NCBI RefSeq assembly: GCF_934630525.1
Contig: NZ_CAKTVX010000003.1
Span: 1-64,000, forward strand
Source: an uncultured Slackia sp.
Lineage (GTDB): Bacteria; Actinomycetota; Coriobacteriia; Coriobacteriales; Eggerthellaceae
Length of the DNA stretch: 64,000 nt
Direction: 5' to 3'
Below are positions 17,291 to 26,544 of the stretch, one piece after another. The position numbers were made by a program, and so were the translations under genes. Positions within the stretch are counted from its first letter, which is position 1. Each line of letters opens with the position of its first letter. The notes under the pieces are model-generated. The model was not told the origin of the DNA, ran no database searches, and saw only the letters and a list, made by a program, of their open reading frames with translations.

Positions 17291-18264
17291 TATTGTCCAC
17301 CCTTCAAAACGAGCTGCCGGTACGCGCCGACATTCACTCGCAAAACGGCGGCCCCAACTTTTCGCGTTGCACGGAAAAACGGGTCATGAAGAACCCTTTT
17401 CGTATGGGCGCGAAGATACGCGAGTGTCGCATCATATTCCGGAATCGATCGATAGCCTGGAGAAGCAATCATGCGGTCAAACGCCGCGTAGTAGGCCCAC
17501 AGCAAACGGAATTCCGCTTGCGGTTCGATTTCGGGATAATCGGCCGAAACGCGCTCGAATATTTCTTCGTAAATGCGAACAACATCGTAAGCGCTCGCGT
17601 CATACGCCTTCATCGTAGCGCTCCCAGAGCACTTCGAGTAGTAGTACATGCGCCTCGTGGTCACAAAAACATTATCGCATTTCGGAAAAAGCTGAGATGC
17701 AAGCAGCGCGTCCTCGTAAAGAACGCCCTCGCGGAAACGCGTATCTCCAAGAAGCTCGCGCGAAATAAGCTTGTCGCACATACTCCCCGAAATGTCGGTT
17801 CCTAAAAGTGCAAAGCCAAGGGCCTCGATGCCCGTGCATGAAAACGTCTTGAAGGAGCCTTCTGCATCTTTCAAAGCAGCATCGAGGCTCTCTTCTTCCC
17901 GCACGCGCACGTTCTTACATGCCGCAATACCAGCGCCAACCGATTGTGCGCCATTGAAGAGAATCGAAAGCATCTTGGGATGGATAAAATCGTCAGCATC
18001 GACGAACAAGAGGTATTCACCCTCGGCCTTATCAATACCAAAATTGCGCGCGGAGGACACGCCGCCGTTTTTCTTATGGAAAACCCGAATGCGATTATCG
18101 GCAGAAGCCAGCTCTTCGCAAAGCTGGGCGGAACCATCAGTCGAACCATCGTCAACAAGGATAATCTCGAGGTCAAGCATTGTTTGTGATTGGATAGACT
18201 GCACGCAACGGGGCACATGCCGCCCAGCGTTGTACACAGGAACAATCACACTCACTGCTGGCAT
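17290..18264 (-). CDS. Glycosyltransferase family 2
   Basis: A GT-A enzyme of about 324 residues. The ATG at 18264 (MPAVSVIVPVYN) lies eight bases after AGGAG; a GTG at 18273 overlaps that site and is less likely. It has VSVIVPVYNAGRH, the nucleotide Asp of EIILVDDGSTDGS, NGGVSSARNFGI and the DxD metal site in LFVDADDFIH. The C-terminal third is helical, similar in layout to the GT2 protein at 24.7-25.6 kb, suggesting paralogy. First gene of the three-gene unit ending in the flippase. Confidence 0.88.
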   Translation of the reverse strand: MPAVSVIVPVYNAGRHVPRCVQSIQSQTMLDLEIILVDDGSTDGSAQLCEELASADNRIRVFHKKNGGVSSARNFGIDKAEGEYLLFVDADDFIHPKMLSILFNGAQSVGAGIAACKNVRVREEESLDAALKDAEGSFKTFSCTGIEALGFALLGTDISGSMCDKLISRELLGDTRFREGVLYEDALLASQLFPKCDNVFVTTRRMYYYSKCSGSATMKAYDASAYDVVRIYEEIFERVSADYPEIEPQAEFRLLWAYYAAFDRMIASPGYRSIPEYDATLAYLRAHTKRVLHDPFFRATRKVGAAVLRVNVGAYRQLVLKGGQ

Positions 18265-18361
18265 ATATTTCACTCCTATCTTAAGCCGCGCAACGCGGTA
18301 ATGATAGTATGGGGAGCTGATTGAAAAAACCTCTTTCCATAAGCCTGAAAGGAGTTTCAGG

Positions 18362-19207
18362 GTGGCTCAGGAACAGGCCTCCGAATTGGAGCTCGAAGAT
18401 TTGAAGCGCATCGAATTCGAGATGCTTTGCGCCTTTGACGATTTCGCCAAAAAACACGGCCTTTGCTATTGGCTCATATACGGCACCCTGCTCGGCGCTG
18501 CCCGCCATAAGGGCTTCATCCCCTGGGACGACGACGTCGACATCGCGATGCCGAAAAATGACTATTACCGGCTCGTCGAACTCGTCAACAACGGCGAGCG
18601 TATTTGCGACCATATCGACCTCGATGCCTGCGGCGTTCAAAATTGCATACCCTACCGACCCTTCGCAAAGCTTTTCGACCGAAGGACTTCAGTTGTCCAG
18701 AATGAGCTCGTGCCTATGAAAGGCGTGAATGAGGCCGTATGGATTGACATCTTCCCCTTCGTCGGCACCGAAGTGAGTTCTAAGCAGGACGGGGAGCAGT
18801 ATATTCGATCGTTCGACCTCAACCAGGCCTTGCTCCGTCGATCTAGCTGGCATTTTACAAAAGGCGATAATTTCGTTGGAACGTTGCGCCGACTTGCAGC
18901 ATGGCTTCCCGCGAAAATTGGCGGATACAAGCGCTGGGCGGCCACCTGCGACGACATTCAAAAAAGCGCTCCTGACATGTTCGAAAAGGATCACTGCCTG
19001 ACTCTGTCGGAATCGAGCTTCATCTACCCCACGAAGTTCTTCGAAGGCGACTGCGCTCTGCTCGAATTCGAAGGCAGGCAATTCCCCTGTCTTCCGCATT
19101 ATGAGGATTTCCTTGCTTTCCGCTATGGCAACTGGAAGGAATTTCCATCCGAAAGCGAACGCACGAGCACCCACAATATGACCGCCCGCTGGGCGAAAGA
19201 GCAATAG
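18362..19207 (+). CDS. LicD-family phosphocholine transferase 1
   Basis: A 281-residue protein of the LicD family, which transfers phosphocholine from CDP-choline to sugars of surface polymers. It begins at a GTG seven bases after GAAAGGAG. The core motif GTLLGAARHKGFIPWDDD with the metal-binding DDDVDIAMP lies at residues about 39-61. A second block WIDIFPF and the C-terminal LPHYEDFLAFRYGNWKEFP are also conserved. It is the first gene of a two-gene plus-strand unit inserted between two minus-strand operons, with LicD2 nine bases downstream. The pair resemble each other throughout, so a tandem duplication followed by divergence is likely. The phosphocholine role is supported by LicCA and LicB in the same locus. 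Confidence 0.88.
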   Translation: MAQEQASELELEDLKRIEFEMLCAFDDFAKKHGLCYWLIYGTLLGAARHKGFIPWDDDVDIAMPKNDYYRLVELVNNGERICDHIDLDACGVQNCIPYRPFAKLFDRRTSVVQNELVPMKGVNEAVWIDIFPFVGTEVSSKQDGEQYIRSFDLNQALLRRSSWHFTKGDNFVGTLRRLAAWLPAKIGGYKRWAATCDDIQKSAPDMFEKDHCLTLSESSFIYPTKFFEGDCALLEFEGRQFPCLPHYEDFLAFRYGNWKEFPSESERTSTHNMTARWAKEQ

Positions 19208-19216
19208 GACACCACC

Positions 19217-20032
19217 ATGAGCGAAGAGACCCTCGATAACTCGAAAGCAGCTGCGCACCGCATTCTGCAAGCATTCGACGCCTTTGCGAAAGCGCACGGC
19301 CTTACCTACTGGATCGATTACGGCACGTTGCTTGGCGCCGCCCGCCACAAGGGCTTTATTCCCTGGGATGACGACATCGACCTCGTCATGCCCATCGAGG
19401 AATACCAAAAGCTTATCGCAATTTTCAAAGAAAACCCCAATGCCCTGCCCGCACCTTATCGCGCCGCAGCACCGGGGCTTAACGGCTGCGAAAAGTTCCA
19501 TTGTCCCTTTATGAAGATTTACGACACGTCGTTCAAAATCAAGCAGAGCATCCTTACGGCCGACATCGGCTTCCAAGAGGGCATTTGGATCGACATCTTC
19601 CCCCTGATGGGCTTTGATTCGCTCGAAGAAGCGCGCCCCGTGGGAGATAAGCTGTATTCGCTTTATGCCAAAACGCGACTTGCCACATTCGCCTTCAAAA
19701 AAGGCAACTCCCTCTTGGGCACGCTCGGCCGTTTCGCGTTCTATATCCCCGCAAAAATCAGAGGCGCGAAGCCCTATATCGATGCATATGTAAAAGAGGA
19801 AGCCAGGCATTCGTTCGCGGGCAAAAAACTCGCGATGCAAGGCACCGAGCCCTCAAAGCTGTTCCCTATAGAGTACTTCGCGGAAACCATCGAGCTTGAA
19901 TTTGAAGGGAAGCGCTACCCCGCGCCCGCTGAATACGACAAACTGCTCACGATTAGCTATGGAGACTGGCACCAGCTTCCACCCGAAAGCGAGCGCAACG
20001 GCCACGGCATTATTGTGGAATCGGAACAATAA
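19217..20032 (+). CDS. LicD-family phosphocholine transferase 2
   Basis: A 271-residue LicD paralogue directly after LicD1, with the ribosome site in the nine-base gap region. Core motif GTLLGAARHKGFIPWDDD then DIDLVMP; second block GIWIDIFPLMG; C-terminal APAEYDKLLTISYGDWHQLP. The tail PPESERNGHG parallels PSESERTSTH in LicD1. Two LicD proteins with distinct specificity are needed in pneumococcus to decorate two GalNAc residues, and the tandem pair here may do likewise (inference). A bidirectional terminator follows. Confidence 0.88.
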   Translation: MSEETLDNSKAAAHRILQAFDAFAKAHGLTYWIDYGTLLGAARHKGFIPWDDDIDLVMPIEEYQKLIAIFKENPNALPAPYRAAAPGLNGCEKFHCPFMKIYDTSFKIKQSILTADIGFQEGIWIDIFPLMGFDSLEEARPVGDKLYSLYAKTRLATFAFKKGNSLLGTLGRFAFYIPAKIRGAKPYIDAYVKEEARHSFAGKKLAMQGTEPSKLFPIEYFAETIELEFEGKRYPAPAEYDKLLTISYGDWHQLPPESERNGHGIIVESEQ

Positions 20033-20081
20033 AGCCAGGTCACGCTTAACCTCAACCTTGAGCCGCCTTTCGGCGGCACAA

Positions 20082-20114
20082 AAAAGGAGCACCGTTTCAA
20101 ACGGTGCTCCTTTT
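20082..20114. terminator. Bidirectional terminator between LicD2 and the Wzz-like gene
   Basis: AAAAGGAGCACCG pairs with CGGTGCTCCTTTT (13 bp, loop TTTCAAA), with A/T runs on both sides. A second small hairpin GCCGCC/GGCGGC lies just upstream. It ends both convergent units. Confidence 0.9.
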
Positions 20115-20126
20115 GCTTAGCGGTAA

Positions 20127-21185
20127 CTATTTTTTCGAAATGAACACGACGCCAAGCACCGGAATGCCCGAGATCTTCATCTGCTTAAGTGCATTTTCGA
20201 GCTGCTTGCCGCTCGCAGCGCCCTCTTTCACCGAAAGCAGAATCGCGTCAGATTCGGCAATCGTCGAGACGCCCTTAGTATCTTTCGACAAATCAAACGC
20301 CCCCGAAACCTGCACGCCTTCGAGCATCGCCGCAACATTGCCAGCACCGTCGGCCTCCGTCGCACCGACAACCGCAAGCGATGCCAACCCACTGCGCTTC
20401 ATAAGAACACGCACGTCCTCGGCGAGCATCGAGCTCTTCTCAGTCGCACCAAGCGAAGCGATCACAGGAATGTCGAGCAGGCGTTCGGCGTCGTTCGCGG
20501 AGCGAACGCGGCGCGACATGATGTCATACACGGCAAAACCGAAAATCGAAACGCACAAACCAACGAATACGTAAATCACGAGCGATTTCATGCTGATGCG
20601 CGAAGCAACCGACTCGGCGGAATCCTTGACTTCAAGGTCGCCCGTTCCCCATTCATTGGCGGTCGAGCTGTCGGTCGGCTTAAGAGCAGCGGAGTCGAAC
20701 ACCTCGACCTGGCTCAGGGGAACCGTTTCTTTCGCAACGTCGCACACCTTGTTCGCAACTTCGTCGGCGACCTTCACGGCAAGGTCAGGATCTTCCGCCG
20801 TAACGTCGATGAAGCAGAAACGCGTCGTCCAGCTGGTTTTCGTGGAGGTGTCTTTCCAGTCGGGCGTGGTAATGGTGATATCTTCGCCATATTCCTCGCG
20901 AATCTGGGCGGCAACTTCCTTGCTCACGATGATACGGCGCACGTCGTTCATCATCGTGTTCTCATTGAACTCGTAATTGTAATCGCCACCCTGACGAGCA
21001 TTCTCGTCATAGCCATAGCCGGTGACATACAGGCTCGCCTCGGCGGTATACGTCGCAGCGGTCTCGACCTTGCCAGATTTGACAAACGACGAGCCCGCGC
21101 CGGCGACAAGAGCGAGCGCGGTAATCAGCACAATGGCGACCCAGTGCCGCTTCACGCTTTCGCAAATCGTGGTGAAATTAAACAT
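20127..21185 (-). CDS. Wzz-like chain-length / polysaccharide co-polymerase protein
   Basis: A 352-residue inner-membrane protein. The start at 21185 (MFNFTTICESVKRHW) has GGGAGG four bases upstream; an earlier in-frame codon at 21236 lies deep in the polymerase gene. Two membrane segments (VAIVLITALALVAGAGSSF and SLVIYVFVGLCVSIFGFAVYD) flank an extracytoplasmic domain, the Wzz/PCP layout. After the second helix a cytoplasmic part (SLAVVGATEADGAGNVAAML) resembles a CpsD-type kinase fold but without a clear Walker motif, so it looks degenerate or regulatory. It controls polymer length in such systems. It overlaps the polymerase gene by eight bases and is the last gene of the operon. Confidence 0.82.
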   Translation of the reverse strand: MFNFTTICESVKRHWVAIVLITALALVAGAGSSFVKSGKVETAATYTAEASLYVTGYGYDENARQGGDYNYEFNENTMMNDVRRIIVSKEVAAQIREEYGEDITITTPDWKDTSTKTSWTTRFCFIDVTAEDPDLAVKVADEVANKVCDVAKETVPLSQVEVFDSAALKPTDSSTANEWGTGDLEVKDSAESVASRISMKSLVIYVFVGLCVSIFGFAVYDIMSRRVRSANDAERLLDIPVIASLGATEKSSMLAEDVRVLMKRSGLASLAVVGATEADGAGNVAAMLEGVQVSGAFDLSKDTKGVSTIAESDAILLSVKEGAASGKQLENALKQMKISGIPVLGVVFISKK

Positions 21186-22896
21186 CGGTCCTCCCTTTTT
21201 CCTGGGCCAAGTCAATACATGCAATGCCATACACATTTGTTTTCGTATTCGCCGCTTTGTCTGAAAGCGGTTTACATACGGGTAAAGCGCGCAGAAGCGC
21301 TACGCGATGCCGAGCAGCAGGTGGCGGAGACTGTTCGGCAGCCACGACGCTTTGCCGCGTTCCGACTCGCGAGGCAAGCGCAAGCACCGCCGCGAAAGCC
21401 ATGACCAGCACGAGCGCAGCCAAAAACCTCGTCGTCCAAATGAACGAAATCCACTCGCTCGCAGAACCGCGCGGCATATGGAACACATTCATGGCGGAAA
21501 TCAAGCCAACCATGCCCCAGAACCACCTTTTGCCAATCGAACGCGACAAAAGGTAGAACGCACACGCCATCATGAAGCTGCCAATGGCGATGCCTCCCCA
21601 GCCGAAGTCGGCGAACCACTCCAAGATATAGGAAGAGCCGTAGCCTTCTCCGCCCAGGTAGTTGTAGTGGGCAAAGTACGACATGGTATGCGAATAAGAA
21701 TTGCCCTCGAGGGCGAGCTTCGCGCTGTTCGTCGACCCCAATGCCTCGCACCCCAAGAAGGTTTGCCCAATAAAGCCCTCCGTGATGTTCGAAATAAAGG
21801 CGCCCATCGTGAAAAACTTGAACCCAAGATTCTGGACCTGATCGTTCACGAGATATGCGCGGCCGAGCACCGTAAACGTAACGCCCTGCTTGAACAGCGC
21901 ATCTTCGAGCATTTCGACAAAACCGAGGTTCGTCACCTGGCCTGAGCGCAAATAATTCTGCAAGCCCATTGCAAAAATGCCCAACGGCGCCAAAATGGCC
22001 ACGCCAACCATCATGCGCTTCGTAATCCAACGCTCTTCTTTGTCGGTAATCGAGCGGAAAACGAAATAGAGCGCCGCAAACAATATGTCTATGACAAAAT
22101 CGCCGCGAGAGCCAATGAGCAAAATCGGCACCGAAGTCGCAATGAACATCAAAAAGCAAATCGCCGTGGGGCGCTTTCGGGGCATCGTCGCTAAATACGC
22201 GCATAAAACGTATGGCGTCATCGCCCTAAACAAATCGACTATCCATGGAATATGCTCGCTGGAATCAATAAGGTAGTATTCCTCATACGACATGCCGCCC
22301 ATGTACGACAGACGAATAGAACCATCGCACATCGCGCCCGCGAAGCACACTATGAAAAGCAAGAAAGCAGCTCGGCGAATATAGAGCATTTTCTCGCTGT
22401 GCCCTATGCGCAAGGCGTAATCGGCCACAACGTTATTAATGGGCTTTGCCGCTTCCACCACGCGTGGCGCCATGCGCGCCCTCCGCTCCCTCACGCATTC
22501 ATTGTGACGAGCAATAGCCGAGCATAACGTCGACCCCAGAAGCAAGAAGAGCATCGAAACGTAAATGGACGAAAGCGCGAACATCGTCGTTTCGACCGTC
22601 CACAAGAACCAATCCCTGTTTGGGTCAAGCTCGCCAAAAATCGGACGCGTCAAAAGGAACAAGAAAATGCCCGCATGCAGAAACAGAAAAAGCAAGCGGT
22701 TTTTCACGTCGAGGCAGCCATGCAGCAGGTTACCCACGAAAAGCGCGAGCACTGCAGCAAGGGTGATGCCCGTATCGTTCGTCAATACCCCCGTCGCAAA
22801 TAAAGCGCCCGAAAGCACCGAGATGGTTACTTGTAAAGACAGCACGACGCCTCGGGCCGAGCCCACGCGGTGCTTCACCTTCGGCATCCAGGCCAT
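21178..22896 (-). CDS. Wzy-like O-antigen/teichoic acid polymerase
   Basis: A 572-residue membrane protein with about 12 hydrophobic helices and a large periplasmic-type loop (residues about 330-440), predicted to join repeat units outside the membrane. The motif LLIGSRGDFVIDILFA and the later GEGYGSSYILEWFADFGWGGIAIGSF region are typical of oligosaccharide repeat unit polymerases. The ATG at 22896 shares a base with the TarJ stop (TAATG); a GTG at 22908 is an alternative start. Family sequence conservation is low, so the assignment rests on topology, these motifs and the neighbours (chain-length protein downstream). Confidence 0.8.
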   Translation of the reverse strand: MAWMPKVKHRVGSARGVVLSLQVTISVLSGALFATGVLTNDTGITLAAVLALFVGNLLHGCLDVKNRLLFLFLHAGIFLFLLTRPIFGELDPNRDWFLWTVETTMFALSSIYVSMLFLLLGSTLCSAIARHNECVRERRARMAPRVVEAAKPINNVVADYALRIGHSEKMLYIRRAAFLLFIVCFAGAMCDGSIRLSYMGGMSYEEYYLIDSSEHIPWIVDLFRAMTPYVLCAYLATMPRKRPTAICFLMFIATSVPILLIGSRGDFVIDILFAALYFVFRSITDKEERWITKRMMVGVAILAPLGIFAMGLQNYLRSGQVTNLGFVEMLEDALFKQGVTFTVLGRAYLVNDQVQNLGFKFFTMGAFISNITEGFIGQTFLGCEALGSTNSAKLALEGNSYSHTMSYFAHYNYLGGEGYGSSYILEWFADFGWGGIAIGSFMMACAFYLLSRSIGKRWFWGMVGLISAMNVFHMPRGSASEWISFIWTTRFLAALVLVMAFAAVLALASRVGTRQSVVAAEQSPPPAARHRVALLRALPVCKPLSDKAANTKTNVYGIACIDLAQEKGRTDV

Positions 22897-23909
22897 TACA
22901 GGCCCCACTTGAATACCGTTTTGAACGGGTTTTGTAAATCGGTCGCAAATACCCGCTTGATGTCTTTTATGTCGTTCACTTCCCCGTCGAAATGGACGAT
23001 CTGGCTAAGCCTGCGCTGGATATCTTTATCGCGCATCACATCAATCGCGGCGAGGAAATCGTCGCGACCCGAACGGGAGCACCCAACGAGCGTCATGCCC
23101 TTTTCGAGCACATTGCGCGTGAACACCGGCACGGGGTGTTCGCTCACGCCCATAAGCATGAGCGTGCCCTGCGGCTGAATATGCTCGATAACGAAATCAA
23201 TCGCGGACGTCGAACCCTCGCCGCCAGCGCACTCGAATGCATGGTCAAACGTAAGATCGGCGGGCGCCTCATACGACAGATAGCGCTCCGCGACGAAGGA
23301 AAACATCGAAAGCTTTTCCGGGTCGTGGCCGACGACGACAATCTCGCATTCGGGGTATTGGCACGAGAGCGTGCATGCCAACGCATAAGCCAAAGAGCCA
23401 TCGCCAATAATGGCAATGCGGTCGCGCTTCGCGTGGGCGGCGATATCGAAGCGATGGATGCCATGCATGGTCACGCTCACGAACTCGGTTATGGCGGCAA
23501 CATGAGGCTCGACCCCAGCGCATGAAACAACGCGGTCGGCAGGCAGCGCGACGAATTCGCGCATAAAGCCGTCGTGGCCGCTCGAGCGAAACGCCGACCC
23601 CGAAGCGTAGTTCTCATACACGCCATCGGGACCATGGCCTGGAATATTCGGAATCATTACGACGGGATCGCCCACATTGAACGTATGAGTGTCATCTGCA
23701 AGCACCTCGCCCATGCACTCATGAATAAGCGCCATGGGAAGCTTCTTGCGCATAACCTCGGGGTCGCGCTTGCCCTGGAAATAACGCTGATCGGCGTGGC
23801 AAACCGCCATATAACGAGGTCGAACGATCACCTTGTTGGCAATATCGACGTCCTCAAACTTTATCGCGACCGTTCGTGGCGCGATAAGCTGGTACACGTT
23901 GTCGATCAT
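22896..23909 (-). CDS. tarJ: Ribulose-5-phosphate reductase, TarJ-type
   Basis: A 337-residue zinc-type medium-chain dehydrogenase predicted to reduce ribulose 5-phosphate to ribitol 5-phosphate, the substrate of TarI. Features: RPRYMAVCHADQRYFQG with the first zinc Cys, LIHECMGEV with the His-Glu pair, a Rossmann stretch IAIIGDGSLAYALACTL, and ECAGGEGSTSAIDF. The missing GHEx2G motif of ordinary alcohol dehydrogenases and the H-E-C-M-G form match TarJ. It overlaps both neighbours by one base (TAATG). TarI lies directly upstream, which fixes the assignment. The ribitol would enter the surface polymer through CDP-ribitol. Confidence 0.9.
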   Translation of the reverse strand: MIDNVYQLIAPRTVAIKFEDVDIANKVIVRPRYMAVCHADQRYFQGKRDPEVMRKKLPMALIHECMGEVLADDTHTFNVGDPVVMIPNIPGHGPDGVYENYASGSAFRSSGHDGFMREFVALPADRVVSCAGVEPHVAAITEFVSVTMHGIHRFDIAAHAKRDRIAIIGDGSLAYALACTLSCQYPECEIVVVGHDPEKLSMFSFVAERYLSYEAPADLTFDHAFECAGGEGSTSAIDFVIEHIQPQGTLMLMGVSEHPVPVFTRNVLEKGMTLVGCSRSGRDDFLAAIDVMRDKDIQRRLSQIVHFDGEVNDIKDIKRVFATDLQNPFKTVFKWGL

Positions 23910-24622
23910 TATTCGTCAACCCCACACTCAATCATCGCTTGGGCAGTTTTATAGTCCATGATGGTCGTAAGCTTGATATTCGTCACATCGCCCAGCACCA
24001 AATGAACGGGCTTGCCCTTCAGCACAAGAATCTTGCAGGCATCGGTAAGCTCGGCGCGCTCGGCATCGGTAAGGCTCGCGTACAAATCTTTGAGCGTCTT
24101 CACCTTAAAGCTCTGAGGCGTTTGGCCCTGATACATATTCGAGCGAAGCGGAATAGAAGAGATGCACTCGCCGTCGAGCGATTCGACAATGGTGTCGGTA
24201 GCAGGAATAACCGTGTCGCATGCTCCGAATTTTTGCGCAGCCTCGATATTCGCCTTGATAGTCGACACTTTCACGAAAGGACGCACGGAGTCGTGCGTAA
24301 CGATGACGTGTTCATCCGATTCGCCATAACGCTCTTCGATGGCTTTGATGATTTCGAGAATCGTGCCGTTGCGATCGGCGCCGCCCTGCACGACATGCAC
24401 CGGGGTTTCGCCGAATCCGTACTGGGCAACAGCATCTTTCGTGTACTCGACCCAATCGCCGTGCGTGCCAATGAAGACAGCGTCGAATTCGCTGCACAGC
24501 AAGAATTTCTCAAGCGTATGAATGAAAACGGGCTTCTCGTTAAGAGGAAGGTACTGTTTCGGCATGCTCTCGATATTCATTCGAGAACCAACGCCGCCAG
24601 CAAGAATAGCTCCGAAAATCAT
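23909..24622 (-). CDS. tarI: Ribitol-5-phosphate cytidylyltransferase, TarI
   Basis: A cytoplasmic 237-residue enzyme that makes CDP-ribitol from CTP and ribitol 5-phosphate. The nucleotide loop AILAGGVGSRM and MPKQYL belong to the IspD/TarI family, and QGGADRNGTI plus THDSVRPF favour TarI over IspD. TarJ follows with a one-base overlap, the standard TarI-TarJ pairing in Gram-positive wall teichoic acid synthesis. No separate ribitol polymerase (TarK/TarL) is visible in the window, so ribitol phosphate is probably added by one of the glycosyl- or LicD-type transferases, as thought for pneumococcus. Confidence 0.92.
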   Translation of the reverse strand: MIFGAILAGGVGSRMNIESMPKQYLPLNEKPVFIHTLEKFLLCSEFDAVFIGTHGDWVEYTKDAVAQYGFGETPVHVVQGGADRNGTILEIIKAIEERYGESDEHVIVTHDSVRPFVKVSTIKANIEAAQKFGACDTVIPATDTIVESLDGECISSIPLRSNMYQGQTPQSFKVKTLKDLYASLTDAERAELTDACKILVLKGKPVHLVLGDVTNIKLTTIMDYKTAQAMIECGVDE

Positions 24623-24655
24623 TGATTGCTCCTTATTGATCCAACACGAGAGATT

Positions 24656-25645
24656 TTATTTCATAACGCGCAAGGCGCATCGATACAGCGGCAAACTCAA
24701 CATAAGCACCTTCGACAGCACAAAGCGAGCTTTCGTCATTTGCCTATTATTCTTCACCGATTCAAAGTGCGCTCGAATATAGGATACGAGCTCCTTTTCC
24801 TCGGGAGTGCCATTCATTTTGCGAGAAGCGATCATTCGGTCAAGAACGACGCATCGCGCCCAATAAAGGCGAAAGTCCAGGTCTTCTTTGAGCTCAGGAT
24901 ACGTTTCGCACGCCAATGACGCGGTGTGTTCCCACGCATCAATAATATCATGCGCCTTCGGCGTGTAAGGTTGCGTGGTAATGCTCCCCGCACGATGGCG
25001 ATAATGATAGAGCTGGGCGTTTGACACCGAAATAGACGAGACAGAACCGAATATCTCGACGATCGTCGCGGCATCCTCGTACGTCTTGCCAACCGGGAAA
25101 AGAAAACCGTTGTCGAAAAGCTCTTTTTTATACAAACGCGTCGGAACCCAAATGCGCGGCAAGCCCGACGTGATTGACGCCCTTAGGGCTTCGACGGGAG
25201 TCACAACCTCAACCGAGCGATGCGATGCGTCTATATGGTCGGGAAGCTCGCAGCCATCCTCGACATCGACCACGTCGCACGTTGCGATATCGGCGCCCGT
25301 GGCTTCGATATCGTTCAACAGCGACTCGCAAAAATCCAGGTCAACAGAATCGTCACTATCGACGAACGCGACGTATGGCGCGCGAGCGGCCAAGGCGCCG
25401 CAGTTTCTCGCGTCGCTCAAACCGCCATTCTCTTTATGAATCACTCGAATTCGGGAATCTATATCGGCCCATCCGTCGCAGGTCAAAGAAGACCCGTCAG
25501 TCGAACCGTCATCGACAAGCACCACTTCAATCTCGCTGACGGTTTGCCCGAGCAAAGAATCGAGGCAGCGGGCCAAATATTGCTTCGAATTGTACACAGG
25601 CACAACGATAGAAACTTTCGGCTGTGCAGCATTGCCCTGAATCAT
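24656..25645 (-). CDS. Glycosyltransferase family 2
   Basis: A GT-A enzyme of 329 residues. The ATG at 25645 (MIQGNAAQPKVSIV) has AGGTGG five bases upstream; a GTG at 25654 is the alternative. Motifs: VSIVVPVYNSKQY, EVVLVDDGSTDGS, NGGLSDARNCGA and the metal site AFVDSDDSVDLDF. The C-terminal part (GKTYEDAATIVEIF, then helices with RCVVLDRMIASR) matches the GT2 at 17.3-18.3 kb in order, with the same RMIAS block, so the two are paralogues that may use different acceptors. TarI follows after a 33-base gap. Confidence 0.88.
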   Translation of the reverse strand: MIQGNAAQPKVSIVVPVYNSKQYLARCLDSLLGQTVSEIEVVLVDDGSTDGSSLTCDGWADIDSRIRVIHKENGGLSDARNCGALAARAPYVAFVDSDDSVDLDFCESLLNDIEATGADIATCDVVDVEDGCELPDHIDASHRSVEVVTPVEALRASITSGLPRIWVPTRLYKKELFDNGFLFPVGKTYEDAATIVEIFGSVSSISVSNAQLYHYRHRAGSITTQPYTPKAHDIIDAWEHTASLACETYPELKEDLDFRLYWARCVVLDRMIASRKMNGTPEEKELVSYIRAHFESVKNNRQMTKARFVLSKVLMLSLPLYRCALRVMK

Positions 25646-25654
25646 CCAGCCCAC

Positions 25655-26542
25655 CTAGCGCTCATCGTTTGATTGCCGATTCGACTCTTCGACACAATAC
25701 TTCACGCCTTTATACTGCGCACACGGGGTGTTCAAGTCGAAGAACTCCGCATCGTGGTGCGGCTTGCGCTTGTCTTCGGGTGGAAGCTGCATATAGTCGC
25801 CAAACGCCATGCGAAGATAGGCGTCATAGCCGCACGGAAGCGGCATTTCGGTATCTTCGAAAGTATGCATCACTGCATGATCGAACGCTTCTTTCGGATA
25901 TTCGTTCTGCATATAATGCGCACCCGAGCAAAGCTCAGTGATTTTGCTGCATTCCGAAATAGGGTACTTCGTCATATTGCGTTCGGCGCGTTTCCACAGC
26001 TTGTAGCGCGCACGAGGCGAACGCACAAGACCCAGCAAAATGCGGCTGCCCATCGCAACCACACCGCCGTGCCTTTCGGGGACGAATTGCGCGCGGAACA
26101 GCGAGTAGATAAGCGCCCAAGCTTTTTGCTTCTTTCGAGCAAAACCACCGGGACAGCCATCAAGAGGAAGCACGTCAAGCACAAGGCCATGACACAAGTC
26201 GATATCGCGCTGATAAGGCTTGATGAACGTGGTCTGCGCGTCGCGAATAGCGACGAAGATATCGTGATCGATGAACGTTTCATCAGATTCGACGAGCTGG
26301 TAGCGCGAATCGGCATGCACGGGCCAAAGCTCACGCAAACGTTCGTAGCTTTCACGGGGCATGAATACGTCAACGTCATCGTCCCAGGGAATAAAGCCAC
26401 CCGTACGAACAGCGCCAATGCAGCAGCCGCCGCAAAAATAAAACGTCAGGTCGTGCTTCTCACAGAAGGCTTTAAAGTATTTCGCCATCTCAAGGCTCTT
26501 GGATTGGAGCCCTTTGAGGTCTTCTTGAGTCAATTCTTGCAT
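25655..26542 (-). CDS. LicD-family transferase 3
   Basis: A 295-residue LicD-family protein, more diverged than the tandem pair at 18.4-20.0 kb. The core is GCCIGAVRTGGFIPWDDDVDVFMP, shown here by its IPWDDDVDVF metal site; the usual GTLLG is replaced by GGCCIG. A second block LVLDVLPLDG and the C-terminal GYDAYLRMAFGDYMQLPP are conserved. It lies between two GT2 genes in the TarI/TarJ operon, with two-base spacing to the gene upstream. LicD-like proteins also transfer ribitol phosphate or other phosphodiesters, so this copy could add CDP-ribitol-derived units instead of choline (inference). Confidence 0.85.
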   Translation of the reverse strand: MQELTQEDLKGLQSKSLEMAKYFKAFCEKHDLTFYFCGGCCIGAVRTGGFIPWDDDVDVFMPRESYERLRELWPVHADSRYQLVESDETFIDHDIFVAIRDAQTTFIKPYQRDIDLCHGLVLDVLPLDGCPGGFARKKQKAWALIYSLFRAQFVPERHGGVVAMGSRILLGLVRSPRARYKLWKRAERNMTKYPISECSKITELCSGAHYMQNEYPKEAFDHAVMHTFEDTEMPLPCGYDAYLRMAFGDYMQLPPEDKRKPHHDAEFFDLNTPCAQYKGVKYCVEESNRQSNDER

Positions 26543-26544
26543 TG

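Noticed and set aside
23909..24622. IspD (isoprenoid synthesis) instead of TarI
   Set aside because: The GGADRNGTI form and the directly coupled TarJ gene point to ribitol phosphate, and no IspF lies nearby.
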